Shown here in pieces: positions 54,031-62,222 of a DNA stretch of 64,000 nt; position 1 is the first letter of the stretch; each line of letters opens with the position of its first letter. Below the pieces are notes generated by a model. It was not told the origin of the DNA, did not search any database, and saw nothing but the letters and a program-made list of their open reading frames with translations. The translations under genes and the position numbers were made by a program. Where the stretch lies: contig JAPLCA010000013.1 in the NCBI GenBank assembly GCA_026392465.1, positions 62,001-126,000 of the forward strand, in the 5' to 3' direction. This DNA is from Propionibacteriales bacterium (lineage in GTDB: Bacteria; Actinomycetota; Actinomycetes; Propionibacteriales; Nocardioidaceae).

Positions 54031-54354
54031 TCAGCCCGCCCGGTGCAGCTGCTCCACGTCGTCGTAGGCGAACCGGTTGGGGAACTCGAGCGGACGGGTG
54101 GGCCGGCCCGACGGCTCCGCGTGGTCCGGGTGCTCGACGGCCTGCGCGCAGCGCCGGTTGCCGCAGTCGTTGCGGCGCACGAGCCGGTCACCGACGATCG
54201 AGGCGAGGTAGTGCCCGTGCTCGTCGACGACGTCGGTGCCGTCCCACGGGATCCACCCGACCCAGCGTCCCGACGTGTCGAAGACGTGCTCGTCGTCCCA
54301 GGACCGTCGGAAGGCGATCACGTCGCCGTCGAGGTCGTAGAGGTACTCGCTCAT
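54031..54354 (-). CDS. 4-fold beta flower domain protein
   Basis: 107 aa. EYLYDLDGDVIAFRRSWDDE, VFDTSGRWVGWIPWDG and VVDEHGHYLASIVGDRLVRR are repeated short beta units, followed by RNDCGNRRC and a proline-rich tail, as in the small '4-fold beta flower' family. Function unknown. ATG 54354 is where the family begins; the longer in-frame extension is unsupported. Confidence 0.72.
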   Translation of the reverse strand: MSEYLYDLDGDVIAFRRSWDDEHVFDTSGRWVGWIPWDGTDVVDEHGHYLASIVGDRLVRRNDCGNRRCAQAVEHPDHAEPSGRPTRPLEFPNRFAYDDVEQLHRAG

Positions 54355-54475
54355 GGGTTCAGCTCCCGAGATCCAGCTGGTTCCGTCGTGATGACGACGG
54401 TAGAACGGCCAGGTCATGACGCGGGGAGAACCCGCCGAAGATGATCCGGTCGGACTAGTTCGGCAGGATGGGGTC

Positions 54476-54931
54476 ATGAGCGACACGCATCGTCAGGTCG
54501 GCCTCGAGCGACTCGGCCGGGGCCGCTACCGCGTCACGAACGCGCGGGGCGGGGAGATGGTGATCGGCGACGGCGCGAGCGACGACTTCACGCCCGTCGA
54601 GCTGCTGCTGGCCGCCGTGGCCGGCTGCACGGCGATCGACGTCGACCTCCTGACCACCAAGCGCACTGAGCCCGAGCGCTTCTCGGTGACGTCGGCGGGC
54701 GAGAAGGTGCGCGACGACGACGGCAACCGGATGCAAGGGCTGACGGTCCGCTTCGACGTCGCCTTCGGGGACGACGAGGCGGGCCGTGCCGCGACCGAGC
54801 GGCTCCCCGACGCGATCCGCCGCTCCCACGACCGGCTGTGCACGGTCAGTCGCACGGTCGAGCTCGGGACCCCGGTCGACACGCAGGAGGCGCGGGGACC
54901 GGGGGGATGCCAGGCGGCGCCTGCGCGATGA
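54476..54931 (+). CDS. OsmC-family protein
   Basis: 151 aa. FTPVELLLAAVAGCTAIDVD (~41-60) holds the first conserved Cys and Glu; the second peroxidatic Cys should be in RLCTVSRTVELG (~121-132). OsmC/Ohr-type proteins reduce organic peroxides. Start chosen at ATG 54476, with AGGA ~8 nt upstream, to match the family; an earlier in-frame ATG (54416) overlaps the divergent promoter region. Confidence 0.88.
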   Translation: MSDTHRQVGLERLGRGRYRVTNARGGEMVIGDGASDDFTPVELLLAAVAGCTAIDVDLLTTKRTEPERFSVTSAGEKVRDDDGNRMQGLTVRFDVAFGDDEAGRAATERLPDAIRRSHDRLCTVSRTVELGTPVDTQEARGPGGCQAAPAR

Positions 54932-54997
54932 CGGGGAACCTGGAAGAATAAGCCGTACTCGCGTCCTGCCCGGACCGGGACACCAGGGAGTGTGGTC

Positions 54998-55762
54998 GTG
55001 GGGTGTGCAGGATGTCGCGACGACGTGGAGTCGCTCGACTTCACGATGGCCTTCCAGCCGATCTTCGACGCCGTGGAGGGCCGGGTGTGGGGGCACGAGG
55101 CGCTCGTCCGCGGCCCCGGCGGTGAGTCGGCGATGTCGGTGCTCGGTCAGGTCACGGACCGCAACCGGTACCGGTTCGACCAGGACTGCCGCGTGCGGGC
55201 GATCGAGCTGGCGGCGCGGCTGTTCCCCGCGGAGGACGACCTGAGGCTGTCCATCAACTTCATGCCGCGGGCGGTCTACGAGCCCGCCGCCTGCCTGCGC
55301 GCCACCCTCGCTGCGGCGGCTCGCGCCGGGTTCCCGCTGAGCTCCCTCGTCTTCGAGCTCACGGAGGACGAGCGGGTGGAGGACCCGGAGCACCTCGCGG
55401 GCATCGTCGAGGAGTACCGACGGCAGGGCTTCACGATGGCCGTCGACGACTTCGGCGCCGGCCACGCCGGGCTGACCCGCCTGGTCGACCTGCGGCCGGA
55501 CCTCGTGAAGATCGACATGCACCTCGTGCGGGGGATCGACGCCGACGCTGCGCGTCAGGCGGTCGTGGGTGCCGTGGTGGGCCTCGCCGCCGCACTCGAC
55601 GTGGTCGTGCTGGCCGAGGGAGTCGAGACCGAGGCCGAGTACGCGACCCTCCTGGACCTCGGCGTGCCCCTGTTCCAGGGCTACTGGTTCGGACGCCCCA
55701 CGCTCGAGTCGCTGTCGTCGGTGCACCCGCAGGCCGCCGCCGTGGCAGCGGTCGCCCGCTGA
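54998..55762 (+). CDS. EAL-domain cyclic-di-GMP phosphodiesterase
   Basis: 254 aa, a stand-alone EAL domain. GHEALVRG (EAL, ~29-36), INFMPRAVY (Asn), FELTED (Glu), VDDFGAGHAGL (DDFG), LVKIDMHLV (Lys), AEGVET (Glu) and FQGYWFGRP are all present, so it should hydrolyse c-di-GMP. The N-terminus has CAGC (CxxC) before the domain. GTG 54998 is 7 nt after AGGGAG; a GTG at 54992 is too close to that site. No sensor domain or membrane segment. Confidence 0.85.
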   Translation: MGCAGCRDDVESLDFTMAFQPIFDAVEGRVWGHEALVRGPGGESAMSVLGQVTDRNRYRFDQDCRVRAIELAARLFPAEDDLRLSINFMPRAVYEPAACLRATLAAAARAGFPLSSLVFELTEDERVEDPEHLAGIVEEYRRQGFTMAVDDFGAGHAGLTRLVDLRPDLVKIDMHLVRGIDADAARQAVVGAVVGLAAALDVVVLAEGVETEAEYATLLDLGVPLFQGYWFGRPTLESLSSVHPQAAAVAAVAR

Positions 55763-55772
55763 GACCGCGGCG

Positions 55773-56714
55773 TCAGCCGCCGCGAGCTCGAGCCCGGTGC
55801 GCCGTCGGGCTGACGCCCCTGACCCGGGTGAAGGCCGCGCTGAGGGCGAACGGGCTCCCGTAGCCGACCCGGCGTGCCACGGACTCCACGGTGGCGTCGG
55901 TCCGCTCCAGGAGGTCCGCCGCGACGGCCAGGCGCCACGAGGTCAGGTACTGCAGCGGAGGCTCGCCGACCAGCTCGGTGAACCGGCGTGCGAACGCCGC
56001 GCGGGAGACGCCCGACTCGGCGGCCAGGGACGCGACCGTCCACGGCTCGTCGGGTCGTTCGTGCACCGCCGTCAGGGCCGGGCCGACGACGCGGTCGCCG
56101 GCGGCGCGGTGCCAGGCGGGCGCCCGGTCGTCGGAGGCGAGCCACGCGCGGACCGCGGCCAGGACCACCAGATCGAGGAGGCGGTCGAGGAACACGTCCT
56201 GTCCGGGCGCGTCGCGCTGCACCTCCGCGCAGAGCAGGTCGACGAGGTCGGCCGACCAGCCGTCGCGCGCGAGGACCACCACGGGAGGCAGGGCCTTCAG
56301 GAGGCGGTCGCCGACGGCGGCGGTCGTCGCGTAGGTGCCGGTGACGAGGACGTCCCGGCCCTCGTGGTCGTTGCCCCAGGTGCGTGACCCCGGGTCGAGC
56401 AGGTCGTCGGTCACGGGGCGTCCGGCGGCGTCCACGCAGCGCTGGCCCGGCTCCACGAAGATCGTCGGCGGGACGCCGGGGTCGCCCGAGACCGTGTACG
56501 CGTCCGGTCCGCGCAGGAGGGCGACGTCGCCGGGCCCGAGCCGCCACGTGCCACCGTCGTCGGTCGTCAGCCAGGCGGTCCCCGCCACGCAGACCGCCAC
56601 GGAGAGGGGCGCCTCGTCGCGGACGCGGAAGGACCAGGGCGGCGAGAAGGCGCTCCGGAGCAGGAACGCACCGTCGGCGCGGGCGCCGTGCACGAGTCCG
56701 GACACACTGTCCAT
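55773..56714 (-). CDS. AraC-family regulator (cupin_6 type)
   Basis: 313 aa. N-terminal AraC_6-type cupin (WRLGPGDVALLRGPDAYTVS, ~69-88) and C-terminal HTH_18 (VASLAAESGVSRAAFARRFT, PLQYLTSWRLAVAADLL, VGYGSPFALSAAF). TACGCT lies 6 nt before the ATG. Divergent from the DUF1772 gene 80 bp away, a natural target: this AraC subgroup commonly controls a neighbouring oxidoreductase or small membrane protein. Confidence 0.9.
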   Translation of the reverse strand: MDSVSGLVHGARADGAFLLRSAFSPPWSFRVRDEAPLSVAVCVAGTAWLTTDDGGTWRLGPGDVALLRGPDAYTVSGDPGVPPTIFVEPGQRCVDAAGRPVTDDLLDPGSRTWGNDHEGRDVLVTGTYATTAAVGDRLLKALPPVVVLARDGWSADLVDLLCAEVQRDAPGQDVFLDRLLDLVVLAAVRAWLASDDRAPAWHRAAGDRVVGPALTAVHERPDEPWTVASLAAESGVSRAAFARRFTELVGEPPLQYLTSWRLAVAADLLERTDATVESVARRVGYGSPFALSAAFTRVRGVSPTAHRARARGG

Positions 56715-56794
56715 CCGATGAGCGTAGACGACGACGTATGGACAGGAGCGTGTGAGCCATGGATCGTCTCGGCGCACTGCGATGGACTGAGGTC

Positions 56795-57247
56795 ATGACG
56801 CGCACCGTCCTGACGTTCGCCACCCTCTCGACCGGACTCGTGGCCGGCCTGTTCGCCGCCTTCGCCTACGCAGTGTCGCCCGGTCTGCGGCGCGTCGACG
56901 ACGACGCGTTCGTGCAGACGATGCGCGCGGTCAACGCGGCCATCCTCAACCCGGTCTTCGGCCTGCTGTTCGCGGGCGGCCTGGTCGCGGTCGTCGCCGC
57001 CGGCGTCCTCACCTGGTCCAGCGAGGCGCGTCCGTGGGTCGTGGCCGGCGCGGTCCTGTACGCCGCGACCGTCCTGGTCACCCTCGCGGCGAACGTGCCG
57101 CTCAACGACGCGCTCGCCGTGGGCGACGGGTCGCCCGCGCACCTGCGCTCGGCCTTCGAGGACGCCTGGACCCGCTGGAACCTCGTGCGGACGGCCACCG
57201 GCACGGCGGCGTTCGGCTGCCTGGTCGTCGCCGGCGTGCACCTCTGA
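56795..57247 (+). CDS. DUF1772 (anthrone oxygenase-like) membrane protein
   Basis: 150 aa, four hydrophobic segments, with SPGLRRVDDDAFVQTMRAVN (~28-47), NVPLNDAL and WTRWNLVRT, which are DUF1772 signatures. Some fungal members oxidise anthrones; bacterial function is unknown. ATG 56795 was chosen over an upstream in-frame ATG (56759) because the hydrophobic N-terminal helix starts there. Divergent from AraC. Confidence 0.85.
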   Translation: MTRTVLTFATLSTGLVAGLFAAFAYAVSPGLRRVDDDAFVQTMRAVNAAILNPVFGLLFAGGLVAVVAAGVLTWSSEARPWVVAGAVLYAATVLVTLAANVPLNDALAVGDGSPAHLRSAFEDAWTRWNLVRTATGTAAFGCLVVAGVHL

Positions 57248-57279
57248 CCGCCGGCCTCCGGCTACAGACTGCGGTCGCG

Positions 57280-58134
57280 CTAGAGCCGCTTGCTCGCGTC
57301 GTGCGGACCCTTCGGGTCGACCCAGAAGTCGAGCGCGAGGTCCTCCTCCCGGCCGCCGTTGAGGTAGCCCGAGAAGTCGGTGACGCCCTCGGCCTCCAGC
57401 ACGTCGTCGTCGATGAAGAAGTTGCCCGTGCACTCGCGGCTCGGACGCGTGAGGATCGCGTAGGCGGCGTCGGCCATGATCGCCGGCGTCCGCGAGCTCG
57501 ACTCCAGTCCCGGTCCGACGACGTTGCGCACCGCGGCGGTGTCGATGGCGGTGCGCGGCCAGAGCGAGTTGCAGGCGATGCCGTCGGCGCGCAGCTCCTC
57601 GGCCAGTCCCAGCGTCACCAGGCTCATCGCGTACTTCGCGATCGCGTAGGCGGTGAACGTGCCGAACCACCGTGGGTCGGTGCTGATGGGCGGGCTGAGC
57701 GTCAGGACGTGCGGGTTGGCCGACGCCCGCAGGTGCGGGATGCACAGCTTCGAGAGGAGGAAGGTCCCGCGGGCGTTGACCTGCGTCATGAGGTCGTACT
57801 TCTTCATCGAGATGTCCTCGGTGCGGGACAGGTCGATCGCGCTGGCGTTGTTCACGACGAGGTCGATGCCGCCGAACGTCTCCACGGCGCGGGCGACCGC
57901 GTCCTCCACGAACGCGTCGTCGCGGACGTCGCCGACGAGCGGCAGCGCGCGACCGCCGGCCTCCTCGATCGCCGCCGCGGCCGTGTGGATGGTGCCGGGC
58001 AGCTTCGGGTGCGGCTCCGAGGTCTTCGCGAGCAGGACGACGTTCGCGCCGTCGCGGGCCGCGCGGACGGCGATCGCCTCCCCGATCCCGCGGCTTCCGC
58101 CGGACATGATCATCGTGGTTCCGGCCAGGGTCAT
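57280..58134 (-). CDS. SDR-family oxidoreductase (HSDL2-like)
   Basis: 284 aa. GGSRGIGEAIAVRAARDGAN (~12-31), NNASAI (~95-100), catalytic Tyr-Lys in YAIAKYAMS (~161-169). The C-terminal part and WPRTAIDTAAVRN resemble HSDL2-like short-chain dehydrogenases linked to fatty acid metabolism. GGAGG 5 nt before the ATG. Divergent from the hydrolase-crotonase-nitroreductase operon. Confidence 0.9.
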   Translation of the reverse strand: MTLAGTTMIMSGGSRGIGEAIAVRAARDGANVVLLAKTSEPHPKLPGTIHTAAAAIEEAGGRALPLVGDVRDDAFVEDAVARAVETFGGIDLVVNNASAIDLSRTEDISMKKYDLMTQVNARGTFLLSKLCIPHLRASANPHVLTLSPPISTDPRWFGTFTAYAIAKYAMSLVTLGLAEELRADGIACNSLWPRTAIDTAAVRNVVGPGLESSSRTPAIMADAAYAILTRPSRECTGNFFIDDDVLEAEGVTDFSGYLNGGREEDLALDFWVDPKGPHDASKRL

Positions 58135-58220
58135 GGGTGCCTCCGTGGTGGTCCGCCGTCATCGGTAGCCTGCTGGGGGGAACAGGAACAGTCAAGGCTG
58201 ATGGTTTCTCAGGAGGCGAC

Positions 58221-59090
58221 GTGGAACGACCCGCGTGGTTCGACGAGGCCCTCGCCTGCGCGCCGGAGCACGCGTCCGTCGAGGTCGACGGCGCACGGAT
58301 CGCCTACCGGGCGTGGGGTCCGGCCGACGCACCCGTCACGGTGCTCGTCCACGGCGGTGCCGCGCACGCGGGCTGGTGGGACCACGTCGGGCCGCTGCTC
58401 GACGCACCGTCGTCGCCGCACCGCGTGGTCGCGCTCGACCTCAGCGGCCACGGCGACAGCGACCACCGCGACGTGTACACGCTGGAGACCTGGGCCGACG
58501 AGGTGGTCGCGGTCGCGGCCGACCAGCGCAGCCCGTCGCCGCCGGTCGTCGTCGGGCACAGCATGGGCGGCTTCGTCGCCCTGACCGCCGCGCGCGACCA
58601 CGGGTCCTCGCTCGCCGGTGCGGTGGCCGTCGACTCGCCGGTGCAGGAGATGTCGAGCGAGACGCGCGCGTGGGTCGCGTCGGGCCGCGGGCTGCCGCCG
58701 CAGAAGGTCTACCCCGACCTGCCCACCATCCTCAGCCGGTTCCGCACGCTGCCCGCCGACGACGCGACCCTCGACTACGTGCACGAGCACGTCGCCCGCG
58801 CGTCGGTCCGGGAGGTCGAGGGCGGGTGGAGCTGGAAGTTCGACCCCCGGATCTTCCTGCGCTCCCGGATGGAGCCCGAGGAGCTCGCCGAGGCCGACTG
58901 CCCGGTCGCGCTCCTGCGCGGCGACCGCGGCATGGCGACCACCGACATCACCGACACCGTGGCCGCCCGGCTCGGCGGGCACGTGCCGGTGACGGTCGTG
59001 CGCGACTCCGGGCACCACGTGATGCTCGACCAACCCCTCGTCCTCGCCGCCGTGGTGCAGGCGATCACCGGAGAATGGAGACGACCGTGA
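58221..59090 (+). CDS. Alpha/beta hydrolase
   Basis: 289 aa. LVHGGAAHAGWWDHVGPLLD (oxyanion, ~38-57), GHSMGGFVALTAAR (nucleophile Ser ~103), Asp in LRGDRGMATTD and His in DSGHHVMLDQ. Esterase, lactonase or C-C hydrolase. AGGAGG (58211-58216) 4 nt before GTG 58221. Overlaps the crotonase gene by 4 nt. Confidence 0.88.
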   Translation: MERPAWFDEALACAPEHASVEVDGARIAYRAWGPADAPVTVLVHGGAAHAGWWDHVGPLLDAPSSPHRVVALDLSGHGDSDHRDVYTLETWADEVVAVAADQRSPSPPVVVGHSMGGFVALTAARDHGSSLAGAVAVDSPVQEMSSETRAWVASGRGLPPQKVYPDLPTILSRFRTLPADDATLDYVHEHVARASVREVEGGWSWKFDPRIFLRSRMEPEELAEADCPVALLRGDRGMATTDITDTVAARLGGHVPVTVVRDSGHHVMLDQPLVLAAVVQAITGEWRRP

Positions 59091-59857
59091 CCGACCCCGA
59101 GTCGAGCCCCGACACCGAGACCGAGCTGCTGCTCGACGACGCAGAGGGCGTCCTCACGATCACCATCAACCGGCCGCAGGTCATGAACGCCGTCGACGGC
59201 GCCATGCTCGCGCGGGCGGCGGAGGCGGTCGAGACCACCGACGCCCGCGTCGTGGTGGTCACCGGTGCCGGCGCGTCGTTCAGCGCGGGCGCCGACCTGC
59301 GCCGGCTCAAGCACGGCGGCACGCACGAGAACGGCAACCGGTTCGTGCGGGCGATCGTCGCGACCGAGCGCCCGGTCGTCGCAGCGGTCAACGGGCCGGC
59401 CGCCGGGATCGCGATGTCGGTGGCGCTCGCGGCCGACGTCACCGTCGCGCACGAGTCGGCGTACTTCCTGCAGGCCTTCGTCAACATCGGGCTGATGCCC
59501 GACGGCGGCGCCACCGAGCTGCTGGCGGCGTCCGTGGGTCGCGCGCGGGCGGCCCGGCTGTCGCTGCTCGGCGAACGTCTCCCCGCGGCCCGGGCGGCCG
59601 AGCTGGGGCTCATCGACCGGTGCTGCGGCGACGACTACGCCGACCAGGTGGCCGAGCTCGTCGCGAAGCTGGCCGGCGGGCCGACCCGCGCCTACGCCGC
59701 CACCAAGCAGGCCATGAACGCGAACACGCTGCGGAACCTCGACGAGACGCTGGAGCGCGAGCTGCGGCTGCAGCGCGAGCTGGCCGACACGGCCGACTCC
59801 CAGGAGGGCATCCAGGCCTTCCTCGACAAGCGCCCCGCCCGGTTCGAGGGCCGATGA
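59087..59857 (+). CDS. Enoyl-CoA hydratase/isomerase (crotonase)
   Basis: 256 aa. FSAGADLRRLKHGG (~64-77) and VNGPAAGIAMSVALAADVTV (~101-120) form the oxyanion hole; FVNIGLMPDGGATELL carries Asp where many hydratases have Glu/Asp of an isomerase. GTG 59087 overlaps the hydrolase TGA and has GGAG 6 nt upstream; an in-frame ATG at 59075 is an alternative. Middle gene of a three-gene operon. Confidence 0.9.
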   Translation: MTDPESSPDTETELLLDDAEGVLTITINRPQVMNAVDGAMLARAAEAVETTDARVVVVTGAGASFSAGADLRRLKHGGTHENGNRFVRAIVATERPVVAAVNGPAAGIAMSVALAADVTVAHESAYFLQAFVNIGLMPDGGATELLAASVGRARAARLSLLGERLPAARAAELGLIDRCCGDDYADQVAELVAKLAGGPTRAYAATKQAMNANTLRNLDETLERELRLQRELADTADSQEGIQAFLDKRPARFEGR

Positions 59858-60519
59858 GCGCGCCGATCGACGTGCTGGAGGGTCTGCTCGCGGACCGCTG
59901 GAGCTGTCGCGGATACACCGACGAGCAGGTCGACACCGCCACCATCGAGCGGCTGCTGACCGCGGCGCAGCGCACGCCCTCGTGGTGCAACACGCAGCCC
60001 TGGCACGTGGTCGTGACGGCCGGCGGCGAGACCGAGCGGCTCAAGCAGGCGATGGCCGAGGACGAGCGCTTCGGGCCCGACCTCGCGTTCCCCCCGGCGT
60101 ACGAGGGCGTCTACGCGGAGCGTCGGCGCGAGTCGGGCTGGCAGCTGTACGAGGCGGTCGGTGTCGTGAAGGGCGACCGGGCGGGGTCGGCCGCCCAGAC
60201 CATGCGCAACTTCGAGTTCTTCGGCGCCCCCCACGTCGCGATCGTGACGACCACCCGCTCGCTCGGCGTGTACGGCGCGGTCGACTGCGGGCTCTACGTG
60301 CAGTCGTTCCTGCTCGCCGCCCAGGCGCTCGGCCTCGGCGCGTGCGCGCAGGCGGCGCTGGCGATGCGCTCGGAGCTGCTGCGCGAGTGGTTCGAGCTCG
60401 ACGACGACCGCCAGGTGGTCTGCGGCATCTCCTTCGGCCACCCCGACCCCGACCACCCCACCGCCTCCTACCGCACCACCCGCGCCCCTCTCGACCAGGC
60501 CGCCGACCTCCGCCTCTGA
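59854..60519 (+). CDS. Nitroreductase-family FMN oxidoreductase
   Basis: 221 aa. RWSCRGYTDEQVDTATIERL (~16-35), QRTPSWCNTQPWHVVV (FMN-binding, ~41-56) and GACAQAALAM fit NfsA/NfsB-like NADH-dependent flavoproteins. Overlaps the crotonase stop (ATGA). May reduce a double bond or nitro/quinone group in the pathway served by the operon. A palindromic junction element follows. Confidence 0.9.
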   Translation: MSAPIDVLEGLLADRWSCRGYTDEQVDTATIERLLTAAQRTPSWCNTQPWHVVVTAGGETERLKQAMAEDERFGPDLAFPPAYEGVYAERRRESGWQLYEAVGVVKGDRAGSAAQTMRNFEFFGAPHVAIVTTTRSLGVYGAVDCGLYVQSFLLAAQALGLGACAQAALAMRSELLREWFELDDDRQVVCGISFGHPDPDHPTASYRTTRAPLDQAADLRL

Positions 60520-60540
60520 CCTCAGCCGGACCCCTCCCCG

Positions 60541-60599
60541 CGTTCTGTGGACCTGGTGACGGTTTCTGACTCGGAAACCGTCACCAACTCCACGAAACG
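60541..60599. repeat. Palindromic intergenic element at a convergent junction (copy D)
   Basis: 26-nt arms (60541-60566 and 60574-60599) with four mismatches around a 7-nt loop. The left arm is GTTCTGTGGAC, five variable bases, then GACGGTTTC, the same framework as the element at 11464; the five variable bases are matched in the opposite arm. Confidence 0.85.
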
Positions 60600-60627
60600 C
60601 GGGGAGGGCGGACGGGGAGGGGACGAC

Positions 60628-62073
60628 TCAGCTGCGGAGGGCTCCGACGCCGAGCACGGCTGCGAGGCCGAGGGCGGAGCGGGGGTGGTAGGCGGCCGTC
60701 CAGAGGCCGCCGTGGGCGGCGCCGCGCGCCTCGTCCATCCACGGCTCGGCCTCCGGGGCCAGGCCCGCCCGCAGGTCGTGCACGAGGAGCGCCGCCATGA
60801 GGGTGTTCGACGTCGCCGGGTCGAAGACCTCGACGCCGAACCGGTGCGCTCCGGCGTAGGCGGCGGCGAGCGCCTTGTTCTTGACCACCGACCGCGTGCG
60901 CGTGGCGGGCGCGACGTTCAGCGACACCGTGGTCCCCGCGGCCCGGGCCTCGGTGGCGCGCCAGCGCTGGACCCGCTTGGCCAGCGCGTAGTTCGGACCC
61001 TGCTGCGGCACGAGCGCGTCGCACAGCCCGGGGTCGGCGCCCGGCGGGTAGTTGCGCTGCAGCAGCCGTCCACCGCTCACCACCCGGGTCGCGTGCCGGG
61101 CCACCCGCCCCACCCGACCCTTGCGGTACGCCTCCTGCGACCGGGCCACCTCCTCGGCCGGCACCGCGAAGACGTCGGTCGGGGTGGCGAGGAACGCCAG
61201 CGCCGTCCCCGGGTGCTCCGCGACCAGGTGCGCGGCCAGTGCGTCGGCAGCCATCGACACCCGCACGTGCATCCCGCCGTCGGCGTAGCAGTAGTTGCCG
61301 AGCACGACCCGCGACGCACCGGCGAACGAGCCCAGCCAGTGCGCCACGGCGGGCAGCTCGCGCACGAGGTCGGCGCCGACGTCGGAGCCGCCGTCGCCGC
61401 GTCCGCTCGTGACGATCCGGGTGGGCACGTGCACCCGACCCGCACCGTCCGTCGCCACCCGGGCGATGCGCTCCTGCACGTCGGCGCGGGGCAGGTCGAG
61501 CGCGACGACCTCGGCACCCCAGCGCTGCAGCGCGCGGTACGGGCCCATCTCCGCCCCGGCGCCGAGCACCGCCACCACATCGCCCTCGAGCCGCAGCCAG
61601 TCGGGGTTCGCGTGCACGCGCCGCACGGCCTCGGCGCACGAGGCCGTCACCACGCCTCGCTCCACCCACGCGTCGAGCTGGCGCAGCAGGGCGTCGCCCC
61701 GGAGCCGCTCGCCGCGGTACGGGAGCGTCAGTTCCGTCTCCGGCTCGGCCCCGCCCTCGAGCGTGGTCGTGTGCAGCACCTGGTCGAGCGGAGCGCCGGT
61801 GACGGCCTCGTCGAGGTCCGCGTCGCCGAACCGCATCGCCGCGTGCGCACTGCTCAGCCCGGCGGCGGCGATGGCGCGCGCGGCCGTCGCGTCGCCGATC
61901 CCCGCCTCGACGGCCCGACGGAAGTGCTCCAGGTACTGCCGACGCCAGGCGGTCTCCCGCTCGACGGCCCGCGAGCCGACCGGGTCGGCAGCCCGCAGCG
62001 CGTCCGCCAGCACCTCCCGGGCGGTCGCCGACGTGCTCTCGGAACGGAACGCGACTCCCTCGTGCGTGCTCAT
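60628..62073 (-). CDS. Uncharacterised protein with a Rossmann-like motif
   Basis: 481 aa, no signal peptide, mostly helical. I do not recognise a named family. The centre has VVAVLGAGAEMGPYRALQRW (~165-184), a GxGxxMGP nucleotide-binding turn, followed by VVALDLPRADVQERI (acidic end of strand 2), so an NAD(P)- or SAM-binding domain is likely. GNYCYADGGMHVRVSMAADA follows later. TAGGGT 6 nt before the ATG supports the start. Monocistronic. An enzyme of unknown reaction is the best I can say. Confidence 0.7.
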   Translation of the reverse strand: MSTHEGVAFRSESTSATAREVLADALRAADPVGSRAVERETAWRRQYLEHFRRAVEAGIGDATAARAIAAAGLSSAHAAMRFGDADLDEAVTGAPLDQVLHTTTLEGGAEPETELTLPYRGERLRGDALLRQLDAWVERGVVTASCAEAVRRVHANPDWLRLEGDVVAVLGAGAEMGPYRALQRWGAEVVALDLPRADVQERIARVATDGAGRVHVPTRIVTSGRGDGGSDVGADLVRELPAVAHWLGSFAGASRVVLGNYCYADGGMHVRVSMAADALAAHLVAEHPGTALAFLATPTDVFAVPAEEVARSQEAYRKGRVGRVARHATRVVSGGRLLQRNYPPGADPGLCDALVPQQGPNYALAKRVQRWRATEARAAGTTVSLNVAPATRTRSVVKNKALAAAYAGAHRFGVEVFDPATSNTLMAALLVHDLRAGLAPEAEPWMDEARGAAHGGLWTAAYHPRSALGLAAVLGVGALRS

Positions 62074-62188
62074 GGCACCACCCTAGGAACCCTGCAAGGG
62101 CAGGGCAGAACGGGCATCGACGGTAACTGGGAGTGACGTACCAGGTTGCTCATCCGCGGACCCCTTGAACAATTTTTTCCGTGAGCAC

Positions 62189-62215
62189 CCATCCAGACGG
62201 CGACGGGCCCCGAAT
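62189..62215 (+). promoter_or_regulatory. SigK-like ECF promoter of the molybdopterin oxidoreductase gene
   Basis: CCATCC (62189-62194) and CCGAAT (62210-62215), 15 bp apart, match the -35 and -10 elements reported for mycobacterial SigK. The start of transcription would fall at ATG 62223, a leaderless message. The downstream pair (sulfite-oxidase-like enzyme and an exported lipoprotein) is the kind of operon this sigma factor controls. Confidence 0.75.
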
Positions 62216-62222
62216 CAGGGGC

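Noticed and set aside
62181-62222. GTG 62181 as start of the molybdopterin oxidoreductase
   Set aside because: The SigK-like promoter occupies this stretch and predicts transcription from about 62223.
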